Origin: Cyanobacteria bacterium UBA8803
Lineage (GTDB): Bacteria; Cyanobacteriota; Cyanobacteriia; Cyanobacteriales; Coleofasciculaceae
NCBI GenBank assembly: GCA_003505715.1
Contig: DNXU01000162.1
Coordinates: 4,122 to 19,949 of the forward strand
Length of the DNA stretch: 15,828 nucleotides
Reading direction: 5' to 3'
Positions 7,781 through 15,751 of the stretch are shown one piece after another. The position numbers were made by a program, and so were the translations under genes. Within the stretch, counting starts at the first letter, position 1; each line of letters starts with the position of its first letter. A model generated the notes under the pieces. It saw nothing but the letters and a program-made list of their open reading frames with translations, made no database searches and was not told the DNA's origin.

Positions 7781-9439
7781 CTAGACGTTGTAGATATAAG
7801 CTTGTCTTAAACGCCGCACCATCTCGCGACGCACCTCATTGGTCACTCGGTAGCCTCGCTCCCAATGTTCTAACTTGATATTGTCAACGTAGAACTTAAC
7901 AGTAAATTCCATCCCCGAACCTTTGATATCCATCAGGCGGATTTTTGGCTCCTTCCATAGGGTTTTGGATTCTTTAAAATATTCATGCACCCATTTAACA
8001 AACTGTTGAGCATAGTCATCCAACCGGGTTTCATCTCCGCCAGGATTACTAATTTTTAAGAACAATTTGTTCATTTTTATTTTCAGTATTTGGATTTTTT
8101 GCTCCCATTCATCTGATAAAATGTTTCGATCTTCAAGAACCAGATCGGGGTCTTTTAACCAAGCTTGATACCACTGTCGCACCAGACCAATAAGCGTTTC
8201 TTGGCGTTCCATTTCTGGTAATTCTTCCAGTCGCATTCGCTGCCGTCTGCCCTTCCCTTGCTTGACAAGTCGCAATCCAACCAGCTCAGCAACACTCAGA
8301 TAAACTTGTTGTAAACTTCTGATTTCTTCGGTCTGCAATCCCCCCTTTTCTAAGAGCATAATCTTCTCAATTAAATTGTCAAATGCATGTTCAACTGTTT
8401 GGAGTTGAGTGTTGACTGCTTTTTCGGCTAAAATCCGAAGTCTGCCAGCTTCCTTCTTAGAGAGCCTATCTCCATAAGCTTCGCTTAAGCCATAGAACTT
8501 ATCAATATTTTGCAGCTTTTCGTCTAAATTGCCTAAGGTATCTGGATGCCCGATTAAAATTTCTCTCAGGATGTTTGTTGCTGTCACTGGATCGGCATCT
8601 ACTCTGACTCCAATATTAATGGAGTAAGCGAAGTGAGGGGTAGGGCGGCTAAGATTAATAATGTCTTTATTACCCAGGGAAGAATTGGGTGTATAGACCT
8701 CACAATGGCTATCGATTAAATACAGCTTAGTTACTCTAACGCCGATATTTTTAATCACGGCAGTTTGGTTATTGAACGAGATAACATCTCCAAACTGAAA
8801 TGGAGTATCTACCAACAAAACTAATCCGCCGAAAAAGTCTCCTAAAATCTCCTTAACTGCCAAACCAATAACTAGGGTAATGCTTCCTATGGCCAAGCCA
8901 ATCCCAGTTAAATCCACCCCCAGGGTTTGCAAGAACAGGGAAATACCGATTAAGTAAGTTAATATAGGTAGTCCCGTTTCTAGAATGGGGATTAATACAT
9001 CATCCCAGACTGCTTCGGTGGTGCGGGCATAGACTCTCAAGTAATAAATAATTACTTGAGTAAATACCTGGGCAATCCAGTAAGTAACCGCGATGATTAA
9101 AAAAGCCGTCAGTATACGCTGAATCCAACCAATTACTCCCCCTGAACCCAGTTCCTGAATCGAGAACTTGAGACCAATAACAAGAGTAATTGCTATAGCT
9201 GGTTTATTGGATACATTCAGCATGACCAGAGCGACATCCGTTTCCCAGCGACGAAACACTGTTTTGAGGACGTAAAACAGCGAGATATACAACAACAATA
9301 AAATAACTGCTGTGATGCCCAAGCCAAGGAAGAAAGCACCAATTTGCTCCATAGTAGGGGGTGGGGAAGGAGGGTCTACTAATGGTACTTTTGGTGCAGA
9401 GCCTGAGGCTGGAGCTTTGGCAAGGAGAAAAGAAATCAT
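7781..9439 (-). CDS. MscS-family mechanosensitive ion channel with C-terminal helical insertion
   Basis: 552 residues, a membrane protein that would release ions and small solutes on osmotic downshock. A Pro-rich N-terminus precedes hydrophobic segments at about 31-55, 75-95, 105-135 and 150-200. The pore-lining and middle-domain signature is clear: LVIGLAVKEILGDFFGGLVLLVDTP followed by FQFGDVI. The beta domain follows (VIKNIGVRVTKLYLIDSHCEVYTPNSSLGNKDIIN), which is canonical MscS. In ordinary members the final alpha/beta domain runs on without a break. Here it starts (INIGVRVDADPVTATNILREILIGHPDTL, to about 302) and resumes only at about 495 (EPKIRLMDIKGSGMEFTVKFYVD). The roughly 190 residues between are charged and mostly helical. 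ATG at 9439 has no obvious Shine-Dalgarno; an internal ATG at 9352 is an alternative. It is divergent from nadE across 580 bp. Confidence 0.93.
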   Translation of the reverse strand: MISFLLAKAPASGSAPKVPLVDPPSPPPTMEQIGAFFLGLGITAVILLLLYISLFYVLKTVFRRWETDVALVMLNVSNKPAIAITLVIGLKFSIQELGSGGVIGWIQRILTAFLIIAVTYWIAQVFTQVIIYYLRVYARTTEAVWDDVLIPILETGLPILTYLIGISLFLQTLGVDLTGIGLAIGSITLVIGLAVKEILGDFFGGLVLLVDTPFQFGDVISFNNQTAVIKNIGVRVTKLYLIDSHCEVYTPNSSLGNKDIINLSRPTPHFAYSINIGVRVDADPVTATNILREILIGHPDTLGNLDEKLQNIDKFYGLSEAYGDRLSKKEAGRLRILAEKAVNTQLQTVEHAFDNLIEKIMLLEKGGLQTEEIRSLQQVYLSVAELVGLRLVKQGKGRRQRMRLEELPEMERQETLIGLVRQWYQAWLKDPDLVLEDRNILSDEWEQKIQILKIKMNKLFLKISNPGGDETRLDDYAQQFVKWVHEYFKESKTLWKEPKIRLMDIKGSGMEFTVKFYVDNIKLEHWERGYRVTNEVRREMVRRLRQAYIYNV

Positions 9440-10019
9440 TTGAAAATACTTATAACGATCTAAAGATTTCCACTTAGAGACATAGTAGAAGCTGTGACGC
9501 TTTAATCTTGATTTCTTAACAAGTTATTTAATTAGTGCCACAGCAGATTCAATCCGTAATGGAAGTAGGCCATCTGTGCAGATTGGGTTGAAGAAATAAA
9601 CCTAAATCCCTGACTATTTTATGGGATTTCTCTGAACAGAAGATCCCCATTTATAAACAGTCCTGCTAGCTCGCACGCTACATGCTACTAAGCCTAACTG
9701 CATAAGTTATTTTAGAACCTGCGATACTTATGATGCGATCTCGCTGCTCGAAACTGCCAACCGTATTATTACGGAATGTGAGTTAAAACAGTCTTTTGGT
9801 ATTTATACTCAAAGCATAATTGAGAAAAATAGGTTGACTAGAATAGCATTAATCATGTGAAATTTCAAGCATCTTAGGTTATATCATGTATGATTCTAAC
9901 CCGTTTCGATCGCCTCGTAAATAACTCTCCTGATCTTGGCCTGGGAAAGTATCAAGTTTTGCGGATCAGCCCAGAGATCGATTAGAGTTTGGTTATTGCC
10001 TGACCGACCACTAACTCTG
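9440..10019. other. Divergent intergenic region between mscS-type gene and nadE, 580 bp
   Basis: AT-rich spacer that should contain promoters for both flanking genes. A TTGACT at 9834-9839 and a TATGAT at 9889-9894 resemble promoter elements for nadE but are not spaced as a pair. An ATG-less open frame runs 9663-9860. No tRNA or stable RNA structure was recognised. Confidence 0.5.
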
Positions 10020-11771
10020 ATGAAACTGGCGATCGCTCAACTCAATCCGACCATTGGCGACCTCATCGGTAACGCTCAACAGATCCTAGAGGCTGCCACC
10101 ACTGCTGCCAGTGAGGGGGTGCGCCTCTTGCTCACCCCGGAACTGTCGCTATGTGGCTATCCGCCCCGAGATTTGCTACTCAATCCCAGTTTTGTTGAGT
10201 CGATGGCAACGACTTTGGTACATTTAGCCAAACAACTCCCGCCGTCATTAGCAGTTTTGGTCGGGACACTCACCCCAAATCCTAACGCCCATGTCGCAGG
10301 TGGCAAACCTCTATTTAATAGCATGGCCTTACTAGAGGCAGGCAAAATAGAGGCAATTTTTCACAAACGCCTCTTACCCACCTACGATGTCTTTGATGAA
10401 AACCGCTACTTTGAACCAGGTCTTCACAGCAACTCCTTTACCCTAATTGCCCAATCCCCCATCAAAATTGGCGTCACCATCTGTGAAGACTTGTGGAACG
10501 ATGAGGAATTTTGGGGCAAGCGTAACTATCACGTCAATCCCATTACCGACTTAGCCCAACAGGGTGTAGATTTTGTCGTCAATCTCTCAGCATCACCCTA
10601 CAGCCTCGGCAAGCAGAAACTGCGGGAAGCAATGTTGCAGCACAGTGCTAAGCGCTATCAGCAACCTATCCTCTACGCCAATCAAGTGGGGGGGAATGAT
10701 GACTTGATTTTTGATGGTTGCAGTGTAGGATTTAACCGCGCTGGAGAAGCAATCTGTCGCGCCCGTGCCTTTGAAGCGGATTTAGTAATTGTAGACTTTA
10801 ATGAGGAAACGCGAGATTTCGTCCCGTCCAAAGTCACACCAGTACTCGCTAGCGATGATGAGGAAATTTGGTTAGCCCTCGTTCTCGGTGTCCGGGACTA
10901 CGCCCGCAAATGCGGTTTTAAAAAAGTTGTCATCGGTTTAAGTGGAGGGATTGACTCGTCGCTAGTGGCTGCGATCGCGACTGCCGCCTTGGGGTCAGAG
11001 AATGTCGTGGGCGTCCTCATGCCTTCCCCCTATAGTTCCGATCACTCGATACGCGATGCCCTGGAGTTAGCCGAAAATTTAGGCATTACAACTCACACTA
11101 TACCCATTGGCGAGTTGATGCAAGGATACGATCGCACCTTAGAAACCCTATTTGCCGAAACCGAATTTGGCATTGCCGAGGAGAACATACAATCGCGGAT
11201 TCGGGGTAACTTGTTAATGGCGATCGCTAATAAGTTCGGCTATCTTCTCTTATCTACAGGCAATAAATCGGAGATGGCCGTCGGGTACTGCACCCTCTAC
11301 GGAGATATGAATGGTGGATTAGCTGCGATCGCTGACGTTCCTAAAACCCGCGTCTACTCTTTGTGCGAGTGGCTCAATTCCAGGGGAGTAGGCAGTGGGG
11401 AGGGGGTAGAATTTTCCCAATTCACAATTGGCAATTCCCCAAAGGAAATTATTCCAACTAATATTCTGACTAAAGCCCCCAGTGCGGAACTCAAACCCAA
11501 TCAGTTTGACCAAGATTCCCTACCACCCTATGACATTCTTGATGATATCCTGCACAGGCTGATTCACCATCACCAATCTGCTGTTCAAATTATTGAAGGC
11601 GGTCACGATCCAGCAGTGGTGAATAAAGTACTGCGGTTGGTAGCCCGTGCCGAATTTAAGCGTAGGCAAGCTCCCCCTGGCTTAAAGATTACTGACCGTG
11701 CCTTTGGTACTGGCTGGCGGATGCCTATTGCTAACCGCTGGGTAGGAGAGACTCTTAACAGAAGTAGATAG
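10020..11771 (+). CDS. nadE: Glutamine-dependent NAD+ synthetase
   Basis: 583 residues; last step of NAD biosynthesis: deamido-NAD+ plus ATP plus glutamine-derived ammonia gives NAD+. The N-terminal nitrilase-like glutaminase domain (about 1-260) has the catalytic triad E41 (LLTPELSLCGYPPRD), K116 (HKRLLPTYDVFDENRYF) and C155 (TICEDLWN). The C-terminal synthetase domain has the ATP PP-loop GLSGGIDSS (308-313) and conserved blocks STGNKSEMAVGY, TKAPSAELKPNQ, DQDSLPPYDILD and EFKRRQAPPGLKITDRAFG. ATG at 10020 gives MKLAIAQLNP, the normal start of the glutaminase domain; an upstream in-frame TTG (9936) adds 28 unrelated residues. A Gly/Ser-rich stretch of about 23 residues (from codon 453) between the SLCEWLN block and IIPTNILTKAPS looks like an in-frame repeat insertion. 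The catalytic residues are intact, so the enzyme should be functional. Confidence 0.97.
   Translation: MKLAIAQLNPTIGDLIGNAQQILEAATTAASEGVRLLLTPELSLCGYPPRDLLLNPSFVESMATTLVHLAKQLPPSLAVLVGTLTPNPNAHVAGGKPLFNSMALLEAGKIEAIFHKRLLPTYDVFDENRYFEPGLHSNSFTLIAQSPIKIGVTICEDLWNDEEFWGKRNYHVNPITDLAQQGVDFVVNLSASPYSLGKQKLREAMLQHSAKRYQQPILYANQVGGNDDLIFDGCSVGFNRAGEAICRARAFEADLVIVDFNEETRDFVPSKVTPVLASDDEEIWLALVLGVRDYARKCGFKKVVIGLSGGIDSSLVAAIATAALGSENVVGVLMPSPYSSDHSIRDALELAENLGITTHTIPIGELMQGYDRTLETLFAETEFGIAEENIQSRIRGNLLMAIANKFGYLLLSTGNKSEMAVGYCTLYGDMNGGLAAIADVPKTRVYSLCEWLNSRGVGSGEGVEFSQFTIGNSPKEIIPTNILTKAPSAELKPNQFDQDSLPPYDILDDILHRLIHHHQSAVQIIEGGHDPAVVNKVLRLVARAEFKRRQAPPGLKITDRAFGTGWRMPIANRWVGETLNRSR
11380..11447 (+). 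repeat. Repeat-like in-frame insertion within nadE
   Basis: G-rich run (GGGGAGTAGGCAGTGGGGAG) followed by AATT-rich text with the inverted repeat CCAATT-CAC-AATTGG and a closing AATTCCCC. The composition resembles the intergenic repeats of cyanobacteria (compare the AATTGGTAATTGG text at 3220-3230) and differs from the rest of nadE. It encodes low-complexity residues where relatives pass almost directly from SLCxWLN to IIPxNxLTKAPS. Boundaries are approximate. Confidence 0.5.
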
Positions 11772-11819
11772 AGTTGTGAACTGTTTATTATTCTATCAAA
11801 AATACCTAGAAGCTGAGAA

Positions 11820-11840
11820 CCCCTGAGCTTTAGCGAGGGG
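11820..11840 (+). repeat. Hairpin 1 at IS left end / possible terminator
   Basis: CCCCT pairs with AGGGG, with an inner GC-TTTA-GC stem and a small internal loop. It lies between convergent nadE and tnpA, so it could be both the subterminal palindrome of the IS left end and a bidirectional transcription terminator; no U-run follows. Confidence 0.6.
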
Positions 11841-11854
11841 ATGAAAGCGACTTA

Positions 11855-11866
11855 GGGCTTTAGCCC
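11855..11866 (+). repeat. Hairpin 2 at IS left end (GGGC-TTTA-GCCC)
   Basis: Perfect four-base-pair stem with a TTTA loop, the same loop as hairpin 1, ending 10 bp before the tnpA stop codon. Paired subterminal hairpins of this kind are what TnpA proteins recognise in IS200/IS605 elements. Confidence 0.5.
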
Positions 11867-11876
11867 AATGTTTTCA

Positions 11877-12152
11877 CTACTTGCCACGTTGATTCTCAAT
11901 ATATTTTTTGACTACCTCAGTACTGACTTGACCTGTCGTTGCCACAAAATAGGTCGGAGTCCACAATGCAGGTAGTTTTTTTAATTCCGGAAACTCTTTT
12001 CTTAAGTGGTGTGATGCCCTACCTTTTACCCATCGTGCAATATCAGCAGGTGATTCATGAGTGGGCGCATTGATAACAAAATGGTAGTTAATTGACGATA
12101 CTGAATTGTCAGTGCGTCGATATTCATAATCTTCCTTTGAAAGTTTAGCCAT
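11877..12152 (-). pseudogene. tnpA: IS200/IS605 Y1 transposase TnpA with internal deletion of the HUH motif
   Basis: 91 residues versus about 130-150 in intact relatives. The N-terminus (MAKLSKEDYEYRRTDNSVSSINYHFV) matches the family start. The text then jumps to INAPTHESPADIARWVKGRASHHL, which normally follows the HVHLLV (HUH) strand. About 45 residues are therefore missing, including the two metal-binding histidines. The C-terminal part is intact: FPELKKLPALWTPTYFVATTG and the helix with the presumed nucleophile tyrosine (VVKKYIENQ). The frame is preserved across the junction, so a short protein could still be made, but DNA cleavage should be lost. It is divergent from tnpB with a 90-bp gap. 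If mobile at all, the element would need TnpA supplied from another copy. Confidence 0.85.
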
Positions 12153-12230
12153 TTTCCGGAATACTGTTGATGTTTGCTGTAGTAGTAATTATAATTAATA
12201 ACAGGAGGCTTCCGTGAGCGTCAGCCGAAC

Positions 12231-12235
12231 GGTGA
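12231..12235 (+). promoter_or_regulatory. GGTGA ribosome binding site for the TTG start of tnpB
   Basis: GGTGA, complementary to the 16S rRNA tail, ends seven bases before the TTG at 12243, the only usable in-frame start before the conserved YRTIPVK text. A stronger AGGAGG at 12203-12208 precedes a GTG (12214) in another frame. Confidence 0.45.
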
Positions 12236-12242
12236 TGACAGG

Positions 12243-13433
12243 TTGTATAGAACAATTCCAGTTAAATCTAGATTTACGACAGAAGAACAAGTCTTCTGGG
12301 TTGACCAATGTGAACACGCTAATAGTCTGATTAATTGCGCGATTTATCATGCCAAGCAAGCCCATTACAGCAACCTTGAACGACAGGGTAATGCGTTTAC
12401 AATTTATTGGCGTGGGGATGAACTTTGCTACGGTTGGAAAACCTACAAATGTCACACAACTTACCCTGAGTTAGACAAGGCTCTTAAGGATAATCCCCAC
12501 TACAAGGCGATGGCGGCTCAGTCAGCACAGCAAACTCTCAAGAGTGTTAGTGAGTCGATTGTGAGCTACAACGGGTTAGTCAATCTCTACTACAAAGGAG
12601 AAGTTGATAGACCGTCTCTACCAAAGTACAGGAAGAAAGGAGGGCTTGCTGCTGTTACGTTCCCTCGTCAAGCCTTGACTTACAAGGATGGCTTCTTCTA
12701 CCCATCAATTAGCAGAGAAACAAAACCGCATCTCATCACAGATATCGCTTTGCCTCTACCAGAGTTCATTGATTCTGATTGGGTCAAAGAGGTAACAATT
12801 CGTCCCTGTTATGGAGAATTGTGGGTTGACTGGGTAATTGATGACGGCAAGGAAGCAATGGTCAACAATCCCAACTTTGATTATTCACAAGCTTGGAGCT
12901 TTGATCATGGTGGAACAAACTGGCTAACAGGTGTTTCAACTCGCGGCAAAAGCCTCATCATTGATGGACGCCGACTTAAAGCAATGAACCAAGGGTATTG
13001 TCGCTTGGTTGCCAAATACAAACAAGGGAAATCAGACTTTTATTGGGATTTTAACCTTGATAGAGTACAGCGCAAGCGTAATAACCAGATGCGTGATGCG
13101 GTTAACAAAGCAGCTAGGTTCATTATTAACCAGTGCCTTAATGACCGAGTTGGCAATTTAATTATTGGTTGGAATGAAGGACAAAAGAATGGTTCAAATA
13201 TGGGGAAACGCAACAATCAAAATTTTGTTGTTATTCCCACTAAACGACTCATTGACCGATTAAAACAGCTTTGTCCAGAGTACGGAATTGTACTCACGAT
13301 TACTGAAGAAGCATACACGTCAAAAGCATCTTTTCTTGATGGTGACTCGTTGCCGAAATACGGTGAAAAACCCGAGTGCGATTCGTTCAGCCGAAACCTG
13401 ATACCAGGGGGATGGCTGGCAACAGTAGAGTAA
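12243..13433 (+). CDS. tnpB: TnpB RNA-guided nuclease, exon 1 plus unspliced tail (interrupted by group II intron)
   Basis: The unspliced frame gives 396 residues, but only codons up to 13375 are tnpB; the last 18 residues (from CDSFSRN) are read from the intron. Family text: N-terminal helical domain from YRTIPVKSRFTTEEQ, a middle block PSLPKYRKKGGLAAVTFPRQ, RuvC-I as FDHGGTNWLTG (D221), then LIIGWNEGQKNG, and EEAYTSKASFLDGDSLPKYGEKPE, which ends exactly where the intron begins. In TnpB proteins this is followed by the RGLYxxxxGxxxNADxNGAxNI block with the last RuvC aspartate, absent here and expected beyond the window. The subgroup has no CxxC zinc ribbon after YTS, and the usual RuvC-II glutamate is not in its normal sequence context. 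Start is TTG at 12243. TnpB is guided by an RNA from the IS right end, not visible here. Confidence 0.88.
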   Translation: MYRTIPVKSRFTTEEQVFWVDQCEHANSLINCAIYHAKQAHYSNLERQGNAFTIYWRGDELCYGWKTYKCHTTYPELDKALKDNPHYKAMAAQSAQQTLKSVSESIVSYNGLVNLYYKGEVDRPSLPKYRKKGGLAAVTFPRQALTYKDGFFYPSISRETKPHLITDIALPLPEFIDSDWVKEVTIRPCYGELWVDWVIDDGKEAMVNNPNFDYSQAWSFDHGGTNWLTGVSTRGKSLIIDGRRLKAMNQGYCRLVAKYKQGKSDFYWDFNLDRVQRKRNNQMRDAVNKAARFIINQCLNDRVGNLIIGWNEGQKNGSNMGKRNNQNFVVIPTKRLIDRLKQLCPEYGIVLTITEEAYTSKASFLDGDSLPKYGEKPECDSFSRNLIPGGWLATVE

Positions 13434-13933
13434 CCACAAGGTTGAGTCCGCACTTAAATCCTCTGCTGATGACAACTGAATTACCTTGTAGGTGAGTCTA
13501 GTATCCTAGAACGACAAGTCCTACCCTGTAAGTGCAACAGTGACAGCACTATCCCTATCCTGGTGACTGATTATCAAAAGGATAAAGCGGGATAGAAAGG
13601 TAGTAACCCTGAACTGTCCGGGGAATCCTATCGAGCAAGAGCCTATGAATAAGCGTAAGCCTGAAGTCTCGTCTGAACCATCGAAATTCGCAATGGACTA
13701 CGGCAGTTAACAGTCCAAGCCAAAAGGCAAGGATATGTCGCTGGCAATTTTGGGTTTGACCAGTAAGCACTGACAAAAAACCCGGTGGATAAGAGACATT
13801 CTAAAGGCTCAACCAAAGGTAATTCGGAACGAAGTAACCCTCAAAGCTCTCTCAGGAAAGGTCGATGCCTGAGTAGGTAATCAGCCACATGCGTTAGAGG
13901 GAAGGATTGTCTAAGAAGCTAATGCCCTGAGTA
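13376..13933 (+). ncRNA. Group II intron ribozyme, domains I-III (5' part)
   Basis: Non-coding, starts with the conserved GTGCG. Contains the exon-binding site EBS1 TTGGGTTT (13750-13757), complementary to the last eight exon bases AAACCCGA (13368-13375) with one G-U pair. A weaker EBS2 candidate, TTCGC (13687-13691), can pair with GTGAA (13363-13367), next to IBS1. I did not fold the remaining helices. Confidence 0.8.
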
Positions 13934-15745
13934 ATGTTGGGGATACGCACACGTAGACACTTTGACCTAGAAGATAGAGGTGAAAGTAGTACCTTAATGC
14001 CTAAAGCCGAACAAAAATTCAGGATGGGATGGGACAATGACATTCCAGTATTCAAGGGATTCTCTAACTCATGGAGAGAATTACCTTGGAAACAAATGGA
14101 AAAGAAAGTCCATAAATTACAAACTCGCATCTATCGAGCCAGCAGTCGAGGTGATACACGCACTGTTCGCAAGCTTCAAAAAACTCTGCTTAAATCTTGG
14201 TCGGCAAAATGCCTAGCGGTTAGGAAAGTAACCCAAGATAACACAGGGAAAAAGACGGCAGGAGTGGATGGGGTAAAATCTCTGTCCCCAGAAGCACGTC
14301 TGGAACTTGTAGATAAACTAAAGCTTGGAAATAAAGCAAAACCAACGCGCAGAGTATGGATACCAAAACCCAGTGGGGAAAAACGCCCATTGGGAATACC
14401 AACAATTCATGACAGGGCATTACAAGCACTAGCAAAAATGGCTCTTGAACCGGAATGGGAAGCCCGCTTTGAAGCTAATTCATACGGGTTCAGACCGGGA
14501 AGAGGATGTCACGACGCTATCGAAGCAATCTACAACAATCTCAGATTCAAATCCAAATTTGTTCTGGATGCCGATATATCAAAATGCTTCGACAAGATAA
14601 ACCACCAAGCACTACTTGAGAAAATCAATACCTTTCCCACCCTAAGAAGGCAAATCAACCAATGGTTGAAAGCCGGATACATGGATAAAAAAGAACTATT
14701 TCCAACCCAAGAAGGAACGCCTCAAGGCGGGACGATTTCTCCGTTGTTAGCCAACATAGCCCTACACGGGTTAGAGGAACTAATAACCAAAAGGTTCCCC
14801 CGGAAATGGAAAGGAAAGGAAATTATAAGACAAGTCCCAGCAGTCGTAAGATACGCTGACGATTTTGTTGTTCTTCACGAAGATATTGAAACTATCAAGG
14901 AATGCAAAGAAACAATTTCAGAATGGCTGCTATTAATGGGATTGGAGCTAAAACCGAGCAAGACCCGATTCTCGCACACTCTCATAGAGTTTGAAGGGAA
15001 TGTAGGCTTTGACTTCCTCGGCTTCTCCATACGCCAATTTAGGACGGGTAGATACCGCTCCTTTAGAAGCTGTAAAGGAGAGCCATTAGGCTTCACTACT
15101 CAGATACAACCTAGCAAAGAGAAACAGAAAGCGCACCAAAAAAGAATTGGTGAGGTAATCAGGAACCATGTGTCGGGAAGCCAAGCGAGCTTAATCGCTG
15201 AACTAAATCCAATCATCCGAGGATGGTCAAACTATTACAGCACCATTTTTGCCAGTAAAACGTTCAATAAAATGGATTTTCTAGTCTGGCAAAAACTCAG
15301 AAGTTGGGCAATCCGAGCCTGTCCAAAGACCAAGAAGTATAAGGTTATCCCGAAATACTGGAAACGGAAAGGTAAGGAAAACTGGAGATTCACAGCCCAA
15401 AATGGAATGGAACTAGCGAAACATCTAGATTCTAAAACTAAAATCCATGAAAAGGTGAAAGGTCAAAAGAGTCCATACGACGGAGACTACATCTATTGGG
15501 CATCTCGAATGGGAAAACATCCCCAAATCTCAAGCAGGTTAGCCAGCCTACTGAAGCGGCAGAAAGGGAAATGTGAACACTGCAATCTCTACTTCTATGA
15601 CGGTGACTTGATAGAAATAGACCACATAAACCCCATCCACCAGGGAGGAAAGGATGAGTACAATAACCTACAAGCACTACATAGACACTGTCATGACGAG
15701 AAAACTCGAAATGACTGGCTGGTACAAATGACAGACGCTAGGTAA
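13934..15745 (+). CDS. Group II intron-encoded reverse transcriptase/maturase with HNH endonuclease
   Basis: 603 residues from the ATG at 13934; ATG at 13997 (MPKAEQKF) is an equally plausible start. An N-terminal RT0-type region (WKQMEKKVHKLQTRIYRAS, then LLKSWSAKCLAVRKVTQDN) leads into the reverse transcriptase fingers and palm: KKTAGVDGVKSLSP, RRVWIPKPSGEKRPLGIPT, NSYGFRPGRGCHDAIEAI, DADISKCFDKI, GTPQGGTISPLLANI and the catalytic YADDFVVL (Y307-D310). Then come FDFLGFSIR and the maturase (X) domain with LNPIIRGWSNYYS and VWQKLRSWA. The C-terminus is an HNH nuclease: CEHC (547-550), IDHINPIHQGG, and NNLQALHRHCH. All catalytic motifs are intact, so the intron may be active. It binds its own intron RNA to aid splicing, then cuts and copies into a new DNA site. 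Seven bases separate its stop from domain V, as usual. Confidence 0.95.
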   Translation: MLGIRTRRHFDLEDRGESSTLMPKAEQKFRMGWDNDIPVFKGFSNSWRELPWKQMEKKVHKLQTRIYRASSRGDTRTVRKLQKTLLKSWSAKCLAVRKVTQDNTGKKTAGVDGVKSLSPEARLELVDKLKLGNKAKPTRRVWIPKPSGEKRPLGIPTIHDRALQALAKMALEPEWEARFEANSYGFRPGRGCHDAIEAIYNNLRFKSKFVLDADISKCFDKINHQALLEKINTFPTLRRQINQWLKAGYMDKKELFPTQEGTPQGGTISPLLANIALHGLEELITKRFPRKWKGKEIIRQVPAVVRYADDFVVLHEDIETIKECKETISEWLLLMGLELKPSKTRFSHTLIEFEGNVGFDFLGFSIRQFRTGRYRSFRSCKGEPLGFTTQIQPSKEKQKAHQKRIGEVIRNHVSGSQASLIAELNPIIRGWSNYYSTIFASKTFNKMDFLVWQKLRSWAIRACPKTKKYKVIPKYWKRKGKENWRFTAQNGMELAKHLDSKTKIHEKVKGQKSPYDGDYIYWASRMGKHPQISSRLASLLKRQKGKCEHCNLYFYDGDLIEIDHINPIHQGGKDEYNNLQALHRHCHDEKTRNDWLVQMTDAR

Positions 15746-15751
15746 GAAGAG

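Noticed and set aside
9663..9860. Open frame of 65 codons upstream of nadE with protein-like text (DAISLLETANRIITECEL)
   Set aside because: It has no ATG, GTG or TTG start preceded by a ribosome binding site in a sensible position and no recognised family; the length is compatible with chance. It could be a gene remnant, which a protein search would settle.
9936..10019. 28-codon N-terminal extension of nadE from TTG
   Set aside because: The family begins at MKLAIAQLNP; the extension is unrelated and lacks a convincing ribosome binding site.
13555..13776. Minus-strand ORF within the 5' part of the intron
   Set aside because: It lies in the structured ribozyme region antisense to domain I and has no family resemblance.
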